Shown here piece after piece: positions 1 to 9,944 of a DNA stretch of 64,000 nt. Each line of letters starts with the position of its first letter. Position 1 is the stretch's first letter. The notes beneath the pieces are model-generated. The model was not told the DNA's origin. It did no database searches and worked only from the letters and a program-made list of their open reading frames with translations. This DNA comes from an uncultured Rhizobiaceae bacterium (GTDB lineage Bacteria; Pseudomonadota; Alphaproteobacteria; Rhizobiales; Rhizobiaceae). A program made the position numbers and the translations under genes. The stretch is taken from the NCBI GenBank assembly GCA_947259295.1, contig CAMYMG010000058.1, positions 62,001-126,000 on the forward strand, written 5' to 3'.

Positions 1-947
1 GTTTCGGCGGGCACCTTGCCCTCGAACGTGCCGAGCGGCGCCAGCGAGCAGCCGCCCTCCTTCATGAAAGAATAGACGCCGTAGTCGGCAGCCTTGAAGG
101 TGCCAGCCTTGACCTCGGCGATCGCCTTGTCGAGCGTCGGCTCGAAGTGCCAGAGCGCGGACGCTACGACCGTTTCGGGATAGTCGGCCTGTGTATCGAT
201 GACGTTGCCGATCGCCAGCACGCCCTTTTCCTTGGCCGCGTCGGACACGCCGAAGCGCTCGGCGTAAAGGAGGTCCGCACCGCCGTCGATCTGGGCGAAG
301 GCGGTTTCCTTGGCCTTGGGCGGATCGAACCAGGAGCCAATGAAGGCGACCTGGAACTTGGCGTCAGGCGCGGTCTCCTTCACGCCCGCCATGAAGGCAT
401 TCATGAGCCTGTTGACCTCGGGGATCGGGTAGCCCCCGACCATGCCGATATTGTTCGACTTGCTCATCGCGCCGGCGATGATGCCGGTCAGGTAGGAGGC
501 GTCCTGTATGTAGTTGTCGAAGACCGAAAAGTTCGGCACCGCATCGTCGGACTTGAAGCTGGAACCCATCAGGAATGCGACGTCGGGATAGTCCTTGGCG
601 ACCACGCGGGCGGCGTCCTCGACACCGAAGACCTCGCCGATGATCAGCTTGTGGCCTGCTTCGCAATATTCGCGCATGACTCGCTCGTAGTCGGTGTTCG
701 ACGTATTCTCGGAATAGACATACTCGATGTCACCGCGGTCCTTGGCGGCGTTCGCGGCCTTGTGGATGCGGCTGACCCACTGCTGCTCCACAGGCACGGT
801 GTAGATGGCTGCGACCTTCAGCTTTTCCTGGGCGAAAAGGCTGACCGGCATTCCGACAGCAGCCAGCGCGGCTATTGCGCCGCCAGCCATGAGCACCTGC
901 CGGCGCGAAACTCGTGAACTCTCTGCAAGTATCTGATTCTCGTGCAT
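1..947 (-). CDS. BMP family ABC transporter substrate-binding protein (3' end cut by window)
   Basis: The frame is open from the ATG at 947 to the left edge, giving 315 residues without the C-terminus. The N-terminus carries a twin-arginine signal (SRRQVLM, arginines 15 and 16), a hydrophobic stretch and a likely cleavage near FAQ, residues 38-40. The mature part begins with a strand (KLKVAAIYT) and contains DYERVMREYCEAGHKLIIGE and IGMVGGYPIPEVNRLMNAF, typical of the BMP (PnrA/Med-like) family that binds nucleosides or related ligands in the periplasm. A GAGGTGG ribosome site precedes the ATG. Its permease and ATPase genes should lie further left, outside the window. The ligand cannot be told from the sequence. 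Confidence 0.88.
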   Translation of the reverse strand, partial: MHENQILAESSRVSRRQVLMAGGAIAALAAVGMPVSLFAQEKLKVAAIYTVPVEQQWVSRIHKAANAAKDRGDIEYVYSENTSNTDYERVMREYCEAGHKLIIGEVFGVEDAARVVAKDYPDVAFLMGSSFKSDDAVPNFSVFDNYIQDASYLTGIIAGAMSKSNNIGMVGGYPIPEVNRLMNAFMAGVKETAPDAKFQVAFIGSWFDPPKAKETAFAQIDGGADLLYAERFGVSDAAKEKGVLAIGNVIDTQADYPETVVASALWHFEPTLDKAIAEVKAGTFKAADYGVYSFMKEGGCSLAPLGTFEGKVPAE

Positions 948-1231
948 ATTCGACCACCTCTGGTTGGCGCAGGTTCGGGATCATCCCTTCCTGATTTTTT
1001 ATCATTTGGTCAACGATAGGCGAATTCCCCCGGCCGGGCAATCAGCGCCGTGCGGCATCTTGGCATTGCCTGATCGGACAATCTTTGCGAGAGAGCTGAC
1101 GCAACGTCCGTCCGTGCACCGCTCCCGGTGCGACGATCTTCGCCGGTCGCCGACCGGTTTCAACCGTGACTTGACCGGATCAATCCTATATAGGCGCGGC
1201 TTCCCAGAGATTTCGGCGCAGGATCCCTCGA

Positions 1232-2989
1232 TTGCTCAAGTTTTTTCGCTCATCCGCCAACCAGCGCCTGGTCGCGCGGCTGCTCTCGGAATCGTTTCGC
1301 AAGCACGCACCGTCTTACGCGATCGCAATCGTCGCCATGATCGTTGTTGCGGCGATGACCGCGGCCAGCGCCTGGATCATGAGGGATATCACGAACGAGT
1401 TTGTGATCACAAAGGATCCGAACAAAATCTATCTGATCGCTGCCGCCGTCGCTGCGATCTTTATTACAAAGGGCTTCGCGACCTATGTGCAGGCGCTGTT
1501 TCTCAGCCGGGCCGGCAACAGCATCATCGCGGAACGTCAGCGCAAGATCTATGACCGCATGCTCGAGCATGGCATCGAGTTCTATCATGCCTTCACGTCG
1601 TCAGATCTCATCGTCCGCCTGACGCAAAGTGCGCAGGCCGCGCGGTCGGTCGTCGACATCCTCGTGACCTCGTTCGTGCGCGATCTGTTCTCGCTGATAG
1701 GCCTGGTCCTGGTCATGGTCATCCAGCAACCGGCAATGTCGCTGGTGGCCTTCATCTTCGGGCCGATCGCGATCTACCTGGTCAACCGCCTTCTCAAGCA
1801 GACACGGCGCATCATGGAGAAGGAGTTCCTGTCGTTCTCGAAGATCGTCGAGGTGATGCAGGAGACGGTGTTCGGCGTTCGAATCGTGAAGTCGTTCAGC
1901 CTCGAAAGCGGCATGCGACAGCGCATGTACAAGGCAGTCGCCGATGTCGAAAAGCGCTCCAACAGCATCGCAGCGCTCGAGGCGGTGACCAGCCCGATCA
2001 TGGAGACGCTGGCGGGCCTGGCTATTGCGGGCGTGATCGTCGTCAGCGGCTTTCTCGTCATCCAGGGGGGGCAGACGCCAGGCTCGATAATGTCGTTCAT
2101 TACCGCGTTACTGCTGGCTTATGAGCCGGCGAAGCGCCTGGCACGCGCTAGGGTTTCGCTCGAGAAGGGCATGGTCGGCGTTCGGATGATGTACGACATT
2201 GCAGATCGGCCGCTGAGCCTGGTGGAGGCTCCAGATGCCAAGCCGCTCGCCAAGGGTCCCGGGGAGATCCGGCTGGAGAATCTGAACTTCTCCTACCGTG
2301 ATGAAGAAACGGTCCTCAAGGATCTTAATCTGGTATTTCCGGCGGGACAGATGACCGCCTTGGTCGGCGCTTCAGGCGGCGGAAAGTCGACTATTCTGAA
2401 CCTCATCATGCGGCTTTACGATCCAGATAGCGGCCGCGTGCTGTTCGATGGCGAAGATATCAAATATGCACAATTGCAGTCGCTGCGCGACAAGATCGCC
2501 TATGTCAGTCAGGATACATTCCTGTTCTCGGGTTCGGTCATGCACAATATCCGCATGGGCCGGCAGGACGCCACCGACGAGGAAGTTGTAGAGGCGGCCA
2601 AGGCTGCCAATGCCCACGCCTTCATCACGGCGATGCCAGAAGGCTACGACACGCTCATCGGCGAAAACGGCGTTTTCCTGTCGGGCGGCCAGCGCCAACG
2701 GCTGTCGATTGCGCGCGCCATGCTGCGACAGTCACAGATTCTGCTCCTTGACGAGGCGACCAGCGCGCTCGACGCCGAATCGGAGGCCCTTTTCCGCGAC
2801 GCGCTCGAGCATCTAAAGGCGGGGCGCACCACCATTGCCATCGCGCACCGTCTGTCGACCGTGCACCAGGCCAACAACATCATCGTGATGGAAGGCGGCA
2901 AGGCGATCGAGCAGGGCACGCACAAGGAACTGCTGAAGCGTCCGGATGGTGCCTATCGCAAGCTCTACGATTTCCAGCTGATGCCCTGA
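1232..2989 (+). CDS. MsbA-type ABC exporter (fused permease and ATPase)
   Basis: A 585-residue half-transporter. Residues about 25-320 form the six-helix exporter domain; residues about 345-580 form the ATPase with Walker A GASGGGKST (about 378-386), signature LSGGQRQR (about 483), Walker B ILLLDEATSALD (about 504) and a switch histidine in AIAHRLSTV. The closest known families are MsbA/LptG-era lipid flippases and multidrug exporters; in rhizobia such single genes are often annotated as lipid A or multidrug exporters, so the substrate is uncertain. Translation starts at TTG 1232 after a GGA; no ATG upstream keeps the frame. It stands alone: the divergent BMP gene is 284 bp away, and I could not place a convincing promoter in that gap (TTGACC at 1171 and TATATA at 1187 are only 10 bp apart). 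Confidence 0.9.
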   Translation: MLKFFRSSANQRLVARLLSESFRKHAPSYAIAIVAMIVVAAMTAASAWIMRDITNEFVITKDPNKIYLIAAAVAAIFITKGFATYVQALFLSRAGNSIIAERQRKIYDRMLEHGIEFYHAFTSSDLIVRLTQSAQAARSVVDILVTSFVRDLFSLIGLVLVMVIQQPAMSLVAFIFGPIAIYLVNRLLKQTRRIMEKEFLSFSKIVEVMQETVFGVRIVKSFSLESGMRQRMYKAVADVEKRSNSIAALEAVTSPIMETLAGLAIAGVIVVSGFLVIQGGQTPGSIMSFITALLLAYEPAKRLARARVSLEKGMVGVRMMYDIADRPLSLVEAPDAKPLAKGPGEIRLENLNFSYRDEETVLKDLNLVFPAGQMTALVGASGGGKSTILNLIMRLYDPDSGRVLFDGEDIKYAQLQSLRDKIAYVSQDTFLFSGSVMHNIRMGRQDATDEEVVEAAKAANAHAFITAMPEGYDTLIGENGVFLSGGQRQRLSIARAMLRQSQILLLDEATSALDAESEALFRDALEHLKAGRTTIAIAHRLSTVHQANNIIVMEGGKAIEQGTHKELLKRPDGAYRKLYDFQLMP

Positions 2990-3118
2990 GGCAGGCCGAG
3001 CCGATAAGCGCAGGCCTGCAACCCGACGCCCACCATCACGACCAGATTCACTTAAAGCACCCGCTTCGGATTGACCTTGCGCACGCGCGAGCCATCATTG
3101 TCGCGGTAGGAGTCGTTC

Positions 3119-4207
3119 ATGCAGCTTGTTTTCGATGGCCACAACGATGTGCTGTTCAGGCTATGGAGCCATGCCGCCGAAGGTGCCGACCCGGTCGCCG
3201 AATTCATCGGGGGCGCGGCGGCCTCGGGCTTAACAGGTAAACGACGTGGGCATATCGATATGGCGAGGGCAACCGAGGGCGGCCTGGCCGGCGGCCTGTG
3301 TGCCATCTACATCTCCTCCGGGAAATCGCCTCCGGTCAGACCGGACCGAAACGGGCATCATGCGACACCGCTTGCCGCGCCGCTGGAACGTGCGCCCTCC
3401 CTGGACACGGCACTGGCCATCGCCGCCATGGCGTTGCGAATCGAGCGGGCCGGCGGCTGGGCCATCTGCCGCAACCGTGCCGACATCGACGCCGCGATGG
3501 CGGTCGGAAAATTCGCCGCCGTTCTGCACATGGAGGGCTGCGAGCCGATCGACGCAGACCTCACAGCGCTGGAGGTGTTTTATGCCGCGGGCCTCCGCTC
3601 GCTCGGCCCGGTGTGGAGCCGCAACAACATCTTCGGTCACGGCGTCCCTTTCGCCTATCCTGCCCACCCCGATACCGGCCCGGGGCTCACCGACGCCGGA
3701 CGGCGACTGGTCAAGGCGTGCAACAGCATGGGTATCCTGATCGATTTGGCCCACATCACCGAGAAGGGTTTCTGGGACGTCGCGGACCTATCGGATCAGC
3801 CGCTGGTGGCTAGCCATTCGAATGTGCACGCCATCACCCCGGTGGCGCGCAACCTGACCGACCGGCAAATCGACGCCATCGGCGAGCGCAAGGGCCTTAT
3901 CGGCCTGAACTTCGCCGTCGGCATGCTGCGGCCGGACGGACAGGAGAACAAGGACACACCGATCTCCGACATGATCCGCCATATCGACTATCTGGTCGAC
4001 CGGATCGGCATCGACTGCGTCGCCCTCGGCTCGGACTTCGATGGCGCGCCGATACCCGCCGAGATCGGCGATGCGGCGGGCCTGCAGAAGCTGATTGATA
4101 GGCTCAGAAACGCCGGATATGGTGATGAGGATCTGGTTAAAATCTGTCGCGGAAACTGGCTGAGAGTTCTTGCCTCGGCCTGGCACGAAGCGCCCAACAG
4201 TCAATAA
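3119..4207 (+). CDS. Membrane dipeptidase (peptidase family M19)
   Basis: A 362-residue zinc dipeptidase of the renal dipeptidase family, which hydrolyses dipeptides including D-amino-acid and cyclic forms. Metal-site motifs are visible: H-N-D at residues 8-10, the bridging glutamate in HMEGCEP (about 139), the histidine in ASHSNVHA (about 234) and LGSDFDG (about 303). There is no signal peptide, so it is probably cytoplasmic. GGAG lies about 8 bp before the ATG. The gene ends 34 bp before the start of a peptide-binding protein gene and is probably the first gene of that transport operon, so imported dipeptides would be cleaved by its product. Confidence 0.92.
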   Translation: MQLVFDGHNDVLFRLWSHAAEGADPVAEFIGGAAASGLTGKRRGHIDMARATEGGLAGGLCAIYISSGKSPPVRPDRNGHHATPLAAPLERAPSLDTALAIAAMALRIERAGGWAICRNRADIDAAMAVGKFAAVLHMEGCEPIDADLTALEVFYAAGLRSLGPVWSRNNIFGHGVPFAYPAHPDTGPGLTDAGRRLVKACNSMGILIDLAHITEKGFWDVADLSDQPLVASHSNVHAITPVARNLTDRQIDAIGERKGLIGLNFAVGMLRPDGQENKDTPISDMIRHIDYLVDRIGIDCVALGSDFDGAPIPAEIGDAAGLQKLIDRLRNAGYGDEDLVKICRGNWLRVLASAWHEAPNSQ

Positions 4208-4241
4208 AATCAACAACTCGACAACCAAGGGAACCGGTAAA

Positions 4242-5885
4242 ATGATGATGGGAAAGATAAACGGACACCTTCGCCTGATGCTTGCCGGCGCCGCTGTCTC
4301 GGCGCTGTTTCTGGCTGCCAGTCCGGCGCTTGCCGAGACGCCCGCCGACACGCTGGTGCAGGCCTGGGCGATCGATGACATCATCACCATGGATCCCGGC
4401 GAGGCCTTCGAAATCAGCACAGGCGAAATCACCGGCAACACCTATGACATGCTGGTGCGGCTGGACATCAACGACACCACGAAGGTGGTCGGCGGCATCG
4501 CCGAAAGCTGGGAAGTCTCTGAAGACGGCCTGACCTACACATTCAAGCTGAAGCCCGGCCTGACCTTCGCATCCGGCAATCCGATCACCGCCGAAGACGT
4601 CGCCTGGTCATTCGAGCGTGTCGTCAAGCTCAACAAGAGCCCGGCCTTCATCATCCAGCAGTTCGGGCTGACCGGTGACAATGTCATGGAAAAGGCCAAG
4701 GCCGTCGATCCCATGACCTTCGTCTTCACGGTAGACAAGCCCTACGCACCAAGCTTTGTACTGAACTGCCTGACGGCGACCGTCGCCTCGGTGGTCGACA
4801 GCAAGCTGGTCAAGGAGCACGCGGCCGTGGTGACGGCGAGCGCAGACTACAAATACGACAACGACTTCGGGAATGACTGGCTGAAGACCAATTATGCCGG
4901 GTCAGGCCCTTACTCGATGCGTGACTGGCGCGCCAACGAACTGGTCGTGCTGGAGCGCAACGACAATTATTATGGCGAGAAGGCCAAGCTGCAGCGCGTC
5001 ATCTACCGCCACGTCAAAGAGAGCGCGACGCAGCGTCTGATGCTTGAAACGGGTGACATCGATGTAGCCCGAAACCTGGAGCCCGGCGACCTCGACGCAG
5101 TGAGTGCGAATGCCGACCTGACGACGACAGGCGCACCGAAGGGCACGATCTATTATATCAGCCTCAATCAGAAAAACCCCAATCTGGCAAAGCCCGAGGT
5201 GCGCGAAGCCTTCAAGTATCTCGTCAATTACGACGCGATCGGCGAGACGCTGATCAAGGGCATCGGCGAGATCCACCAGACGTTCCTGCCGAAGGGCGTG
5301 CTGGGCGCGATCGACGAAAATCCGTACACGTTCGACGTCGCCAAGGCCAAGGAACTGCTCGAGAAGGCCGGGCTCAAGGACGGCTTCACCGTGACGATGG
5401 ACGTGCGCAACACGCAGCCGGTCACCGGCATCGCCGAATCCTTCCAGCAGTCGCTGAGCCAGGCCGGGGTGAAGATGGACATCATTCCCGGCGACGGCAA
5501 GCAGACGCTGACCAAATACCGCGCGCGCAACCACGACATGTATATCGGCCAGTGGGGCGTCGATTATTGGGATCCGCATTCGAATGCAGAGACATTCACC
5601 AGCAATCCCAACAATGCCGACGATTCCACCACCAAGACGCTAGCCTGGCGCAATGCCTGGGACGTGCCCGAGCTGACCGCCGAGACTAACGCCGCCCTGC
5701 TCGAGCGCGACAACGCCAAACGCGCCGAAATCTACGCGAAGCTGCAGAAGGCCGTGCTGGAAACCAGTCCCTTCGTGATCATCTTCCAGCAGAACGAAGT
5801 GGCGGGGCTGCGCAAGGCGGTGGACGGCTACAAGCTCGGGCCGACCTTCGACACCAACTTCGTCGCCAACGTTTCGAAGGACTGA
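4242..5885 (+). CDS. Peptide/dipeptide-type ABC substrate-binding protein (SBP_bac_5)
   Basis: A 547-residue periplasmic binding protein. The start at 4242 is chosen over an in-frame ATG at 4170 because AAGGGA lies 9 bp upstream and the resulting N-terminus is a clean Sec signal peptide (hydrophobic core, cleavage after ALA at residue 31). The mature protein has the extracellular solute-binding family 5 hallmarks: WEVSEDGLTYTFKLKPGLTFASG near the N-terminus and LLEKAGLKDGF further on. It delivers ligand to the permeases encoded immediately downstream. The adjacent dipeptidase suggests di- or oligopeptides, but family 5 proteins also bind other compounds. Confidence 0.93.
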   Translation: MMMGKINGHLRLMLAGAAVSALFLAASPALAETPADTLVQAWAIDDIITMDPGEAFEISTGEITGNTYDMLVRLDINDTTKVVGGIAESWEVSEDGLTYTFKLKPGLTFASGNPITAEDVAWSFERVVKLNKSPAFIIQQFGLTGDNVMEKAKAVDPMTFVFTVDKPYAPSFVLNCLTATVASVVDSKLVKEHAAVVTASADYKYDNDFGNDWLKTNYAGSGPYSMRDWRANELVVLERNDNYYGEKAKLQRVIYRHVKESATQRLMLETGDIDVARNLEPGDLDAVSANADLTTTGAPKGTIYYISLNQKNPNLAKPEVREAFKYLVNYDAIGETLIKGIGEIHQTFLPKGVLGAIDENPYTFDVAKAKELLEKAGLKDGFTVTMDVRNTQPVTGIAESFQQSLSQAGVKMDIIPGDGKQTLTKYRARNHDMYIGQWGVDYWDPHSNAETFTSNPNNADDSTTKTLAWRNAWDVPELTAETNAALLERDNAKRAEIYAKLQKAVLETSPFVIIFQQNEVAGLRKAVDGYKLGPTFDTNFVANVSKD

Positions 5886-5904
5886 TCGGTCGACGGTCAG
5901 GCCA

Positions 5905-6963
5905 TTGATTGACAGCGGCGCGATCCGGAAGAAGAGCGCCAGCGCCTCCGCGCTGGCGCTTGGATTCGCACGCTTCCTCTTTATCGTTGCGATAACCTAT
6001 CTCGGGCTTCTGGCCGTTACCTTCTTCATCGGCCGGGTGATTCCTATCGACCCGGTGCTGGCGATCGTCGGCGACCGAGCGCCGGCAAGCGTGGTCGCGC
6101 AGACGCGCGAGGAACTCGGGCTGAACCTGCCCTACTACCAGCAGTTCCTGCTCTATGTGAAAGGCGCATTGCACGGGGATTTCGGGCGCTCCGTGCTGAC
6201 CACGAACCCGGTGATGACCGACATCCGCCGCGTGTTCCCGGCAACGGTCGAACTCGCGACGCTGGGTACTCTGATCGGCGCCCTGGTTGGCGTGCCGCTT
6301 GGGGTTCTGGCGGCCGTCAAGCGCGGCAGCCTGGTCGACCAGATCGTGCGAATCGTCGGACTGATCGGCTATTCGGTGCCGATCTTCTGGCTCGGCCTTC
6401 TCGCGCTGCTGGTCTTCTACGCCAAGCTTCGCTGGACTGCGGGACCCGGACGCATGGACGTGGTGTTCGAATACACCTTCACGCCGATCACCGGCTTTTA
6501 CCTGCTCGACGCCGTCCTGCAGCGCGAATGGCCGGCGTTTCGCGACATCTTCGCCCATATCGCGCTGCCGGCATCGCTGCTCGGCTACTTCTCGCTGGCC
6601 TATATCAGCCGGATGACGCGCTCCTTCATGCTCAACGAACTGGCGCAGGAGTACATCGTGGCCGCGCGCGCCAAAGGTCTGAGCGAAACGCGCATCATCT
6701 GGCGCCACGCATTGCGCAACGCCGCCGTACCCCTGGTGACGGTGATCGCGCTTTCCTATGCCGGCCTGCTCGAGGGATCGGTGCTGACCGAGACCGTGTT
6801 TGCCTGGCCGGGGCTCGGCCTCTACATCACGAATTCACTTCAGAATGCCGACATGAACGCGGTACTCGGCGGCACGATCATCATCGGCTCCGTCTTCATT
6901 GGCATCAACCTCCTGTCGGACCTGCTTTACAACACACTCGATCCAAGGACGCGCGCGCGATGA
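5905..6963 (+). CDS. ABC transporter permease, DppB/OppB type
   Basis: A 352-residue inner-membrane permease with the DppB-type N-terminus (VTFFIGRVIPIDP, then LGLNLPYYQQF) and the cytoplasmic coupling EAA loop (AARAKGLSETRIIWRHALRNAAVPLVT split over about residues 252-280). It forms the translocation pore with the product of the next gene. The start is TTG at 5905; AGG at 5899-5901 is the only ribosome site seen. The stop codon overlaps the next start (ATGA), showing translational coupling. At 352 residues it is slightly longer than the usual 310-340 because of an extra N-terminal basic segment. Confidence 0.92.
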   Translation: MIDSGAIRKKSASASALALGFARFLFIVAITYLGLLAVTFFIGRVIPIDPVLAIVGDRAPASVVAQTREELGLNLPYYQQFLLYVKGALHGDFGRSVLTTNPVMTDIRRVFPATVELATLGTLIGALVGVPLGVLAAVKRGSLVDQIVRIVGLIGYSVPIFWLGLLALLVFYAKLRWTAGPGRMDVVFEYTFTPITGFYLLDAVLQREWPAFRDIFAHIALPASLLGYFSLAYISRMTRSFMLNELAQEYIVAARAKGLSETRIIWRHALRNAAVPLVTVIALSYAGLLEGSVLTETVFAWPGLGLYITNSLQNADMNAVLGGTIIIGSVFIGINLLSDLLYNTLDPRTRAR

Positions 6964-7877
6964 CTGCGTCTGCCGACACCATGCGGGGCTGGTTGCTGTC
7001 GGAACAGCCGGCATCGCGCATGCAGGCGAGGCTGGGACGCGCCTATGCCAGCTGGCAACGCTTTTCTGCGAACAGGCTCGCGGTGTTGGGCCTGGCAATC
7101 ATTCTGCTGCTCGTCTTCATTGCGATCTTCGCCGATCAACTGGCGCCCCATTCGCCGGTCGTCGGCGACCTGCAGGGCTCTCGCCTGCTGCCCCCCAGCA
7201 CCGAGCACTGGTTCGGCACGGATGATCTTGGCCGCGACATCCTCTCGCGCATCATCTTCGGATCGCGGCTGACGCTGTTTGTCGTCGTTCTGGTAGCCAT
7301 CATCGCCGCACCGGTCGGGCTGCTCATCGGGACAGTGGCAGGCTATGCAGGCGGCTGGACCGATGCGATCCTGATGCGCATCACCGACATCTTCCTCGCC
7401 TTTCCCAAGCTAATTCTGGCGCTGGCCTTCGTTGCGGCACTCGGGCCCGGGATCGAGAACGCGGTGCTTGCCATCGCCATCACATCCTGGCCGCCCTACG
7501 CCCGCATCGCTCGCGCCGAAACATTGACCGTGCGCAATTCCGACTACATCGCCGCCGTGAAGCTGATGGGCGCCTCACCGCTGCGCATCGTGGTGCGCCA
7601 CATCATGCCCCTCTGCATCTCGTCGCTGATCGTGCGCGTGACGCTGGACATGGCCGGCATCATTCTGACCGCGGCAGGGCTTGGATTCCTAGGGCTTGGC
7701 GCGCAACCGCCGCTGCCTGAATGGGGCGCCATGATCGCGTCGGGCCGCCGCTTCATCCTCGACCAATGGTGGGTGGCGGCGGCACCCGGCGGGGCAATTC
7801 TCATCGTCAGCCTCGGCTTCAACCTTTTGGGCGACGGGCTGCGCGACGCGCTCGACCCGAGGGGCGGCGAGCAATGA
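6960..7877 (+). CDS. ABC transporter permease, DppC/OppC type
   Basis: A 305-residue permease. Typical DppC features are the N-terminal cytoplasmic segment, the first helix (LAVLGLAIILLLVFIAIFADQLAPH), the HWFGTDDLGRDILSRIIFGSR motif in two parts, and the EAA loop near YIAAVKLMGASPLRIVVRHIMP. The start at 6960 overlaps the preceding stop by four bases and leads directly into this family's N-terminus, so a longer frame starting at 6528 is rejected. It pairs with the DppB-type permease in the inner membrane. Confidence 0.93.
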   Translation: MTASADTMRGWLLSEQPASRMQARLGRAYASWQRFSANRLAVLGLAIILLLVFIAIFADQLAPHSPVVGDLQGSRLLPPSTEHWFGTDDLGRDILSRIIFGSRLTLFVVVLVAIIAAPVGLLIGTVAGYAGGWTDAILMRITDIFLAFPKLILALAFVAALGPGIENAVLAIAITSWPPYARIARAETLTVRNSDYIAAVKLMGASPLRIVVRHIMPLCISSLIVRVTLDMAGIILTAAGLGFLGLGAQPPLPEWGAMIASGRRFILDQWWVAAAPGGAILIVSLGFNLLGDGLRDALDPRGGEQ

Positions 7878-8694
7878 CCCGGCTGCTTACCGTCGACGGA
7901 CTGAAAGTGGACTTCCCGACGCGCAGCGGCGTTGTCGAGGCGGTGCGGGGTGTATCCTTCACGCTCGGCCGGGAGCGGCTCGGCATCGTCGGCGAATCCG
8001 GCTCGGGTAAATCACAGACCGGCCGGGCAATCATGGGACTGACGCCGGCCAATGCCAGGATTTCGGCGGAGCGACTGAATTTCAGCGGGATCGACCTGCT
8101 CGACGTGCCAGCCCGACAGCGGCGGGACCTTCGGGGCAAACGGATCGCCATGATCCTGCAGGACCCGAAGTATTCGCTGAACCCGGTGATGAGCATCGGA
8201 CGGCAGATCGTCGAAACGCTGCGTGCCCATGAGACGATCGGCAGGGCCGAGGCTCGCGACCGGGCGCTCGCCATGCTGGAGGCGGTGCAGATCCGCGAGG
8301 CGAGCCGCGTATTCGACCTCTATCCGCACGAGGTTTCCGGAGGCATGGGCCAACGGGCGATGATCGCGATGATGCTGATAGCCGGCCCGGAACTGCTGAT
8401 CGCCGACGAGCCGACTTCTGCACTCGACGTGACGGTGCAACTCGAGATTCTGGCCATTCTCTACCGGCTGGTGGCAGACCGCGGCATGGGGCTGATTTTC
8501 ATTTCGCACGATCTCGGACTGGTGTCGTCGTTCTGCGACAGGGTCATCGTCATGTATGCCGGCAGGATCGTCGAAGAACTGCCGGCCTCGGAACTGGCCA
8601 ACGCTGAACATCCCTACACGCGCGGGCTGCTCAACTGCATGCCACGGATCGGTGCCGACCGACATCCTCTGCCGGTGCTCGACCGCAAGCCGGA

Positions 8695-8707
<13 letters not shown>
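7874..8707 (+). CDS. ABC transporter ATP-binding protein, DppD/OppD type
   Basis: A 277-residue ATPase with Walker A GESGSGKS (about residues 40-47), a [11 protein letters not shown]-loop segment, signature VSGGMGQR and Walker [17 protein letters not shown]. The DppD-specific C-terminal extension ([22 protein letters not shown]) is present but short, and the conserved CxxR...CxxxxP-type cysteine cluster seen in many DppD proteins is not evident. It starts at an ATGA overlap with the upstream permease gene. Together with the next gene it energises peptide import on the cytoplasmic face. Confidence 0.92.
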
Positions 8708-9459
<752 letters not shown>

Positions 9460-9497
9460 GCTCGGCGCGCGGGAACGATTACGCCATCCGGTCATTT

Positions 9498-9515
9498 GGC
9501 AAGCAGTCGCTTGCC
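9498..9515 (+). terminator. Hairpin after the peptide ABC operon
   Basis: GGCAAGC and GCTTGCC form a perfect 7-bp stem around an AGTC tetraloop, 38 bp beyond the last ATPase gene. No T-run follows, so it may be a 3'-end stabiliser or a weak terminator. A further GGCAAGC copy sits at 9518-9524. Confidence 0.35.
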
Positions 9516-9590
9516 GTGGCAAGCTTAAGCCTTCATATCTGGACTCAAATGGCTCGTCTTACGCGCCCAATCGAACAGGAGAGTCGCTTC

Positions 9591-9851
9591 ATGACCAAAG
9601 TCACCTATGAGATCGTCGAACATGACGGCGGCTGGGCATATCGCTTCGAAGGGACCTATTCGGAGACGTTCCGCACGCATGACGACGCACTGGCAGCGGC
9701 CAAGATCGCTGCAGCCGAACAGCAGGTGGCCGGCAGGACGGAGGGCATAAGCTACGAAGACAAGGCCGGGCGCTGGCACGGCGAGGTGGCGGAAGGTGAC
9801 GACCGGCCCGAGGCCGAGGTCTCCGACCCTGCCTCAGGCAAGAGCCGCTAA
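9591..9851 (+). CDS. Small DUF2188-like protein
   Basis: An 86-residue protein. The fold-determining region is WAYRFEGTYSETFRTHDDALAAAKIAAAEQ, resembling DUF2188: an aromatic strand, a Ser/Thr/Phe turn and an Ala-rich helix that in this family reads as folding signature rather than catalytic site. The C-terminus is acidic and low in complexity (GDDRPEAEVSDPA). The start at 9591 is preceded by CAGGAGAG; a longer frame from 9516 has no comparable site. It is convergent with yidC, 79 bp away. No biochemical role is known for the family. Confidence 0.7.
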   Translation: MTKVTYEIVEHDGGWAYRFEGTYSETFRTHDDALAAAKIAAAEQQVAGRTEGISYEDKAGRWHGEVAEGDDRPEAEVSDPASGKSR

Positions 9852-9867
9852 GCACGCGCGACAAGTT

Positions 9868-9944
9868 CGGGGCCGCAAGCCCCGCCACCGCGCCTGTCTC
9901 GGACGCGATGGCCTTTGAAGCGGCTCCGGCCTATTCGGCCGGAG
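9868..9944. terminator. Two hairpins between convergent genes
   Basis: CGGGGC/GCCCCG (9868-9873 with 9879-9884, loop CGCAA) and CTCCGGCC/GGCCGGAG (9924-9931 with 9937-9944, loop TATTC) are both perfect inverted repeats. The second spans the yidC stop codon. Neither has a T-run. Their place between convergent genes suggests a bidirectional transcription end. Confidence 0.4.

Noticed and set aside
1171-1192. Promoter for the MsbA-type exporter (TTGACC and TATATA)
   Set aside because: The two hexamers are only 10 bp apart, too close for sigma70.
3052-3120. 22-codon minus-strand frame (MNDSYRDNDGSRVRKVNPKRVL) between the exporter and dipeptidase genes
   Set aside because: It reads like a protein but is too short, has no ribosome site I trust and overlaps the dipeptidase start; it could be a gene remnant, but I cannot support it.
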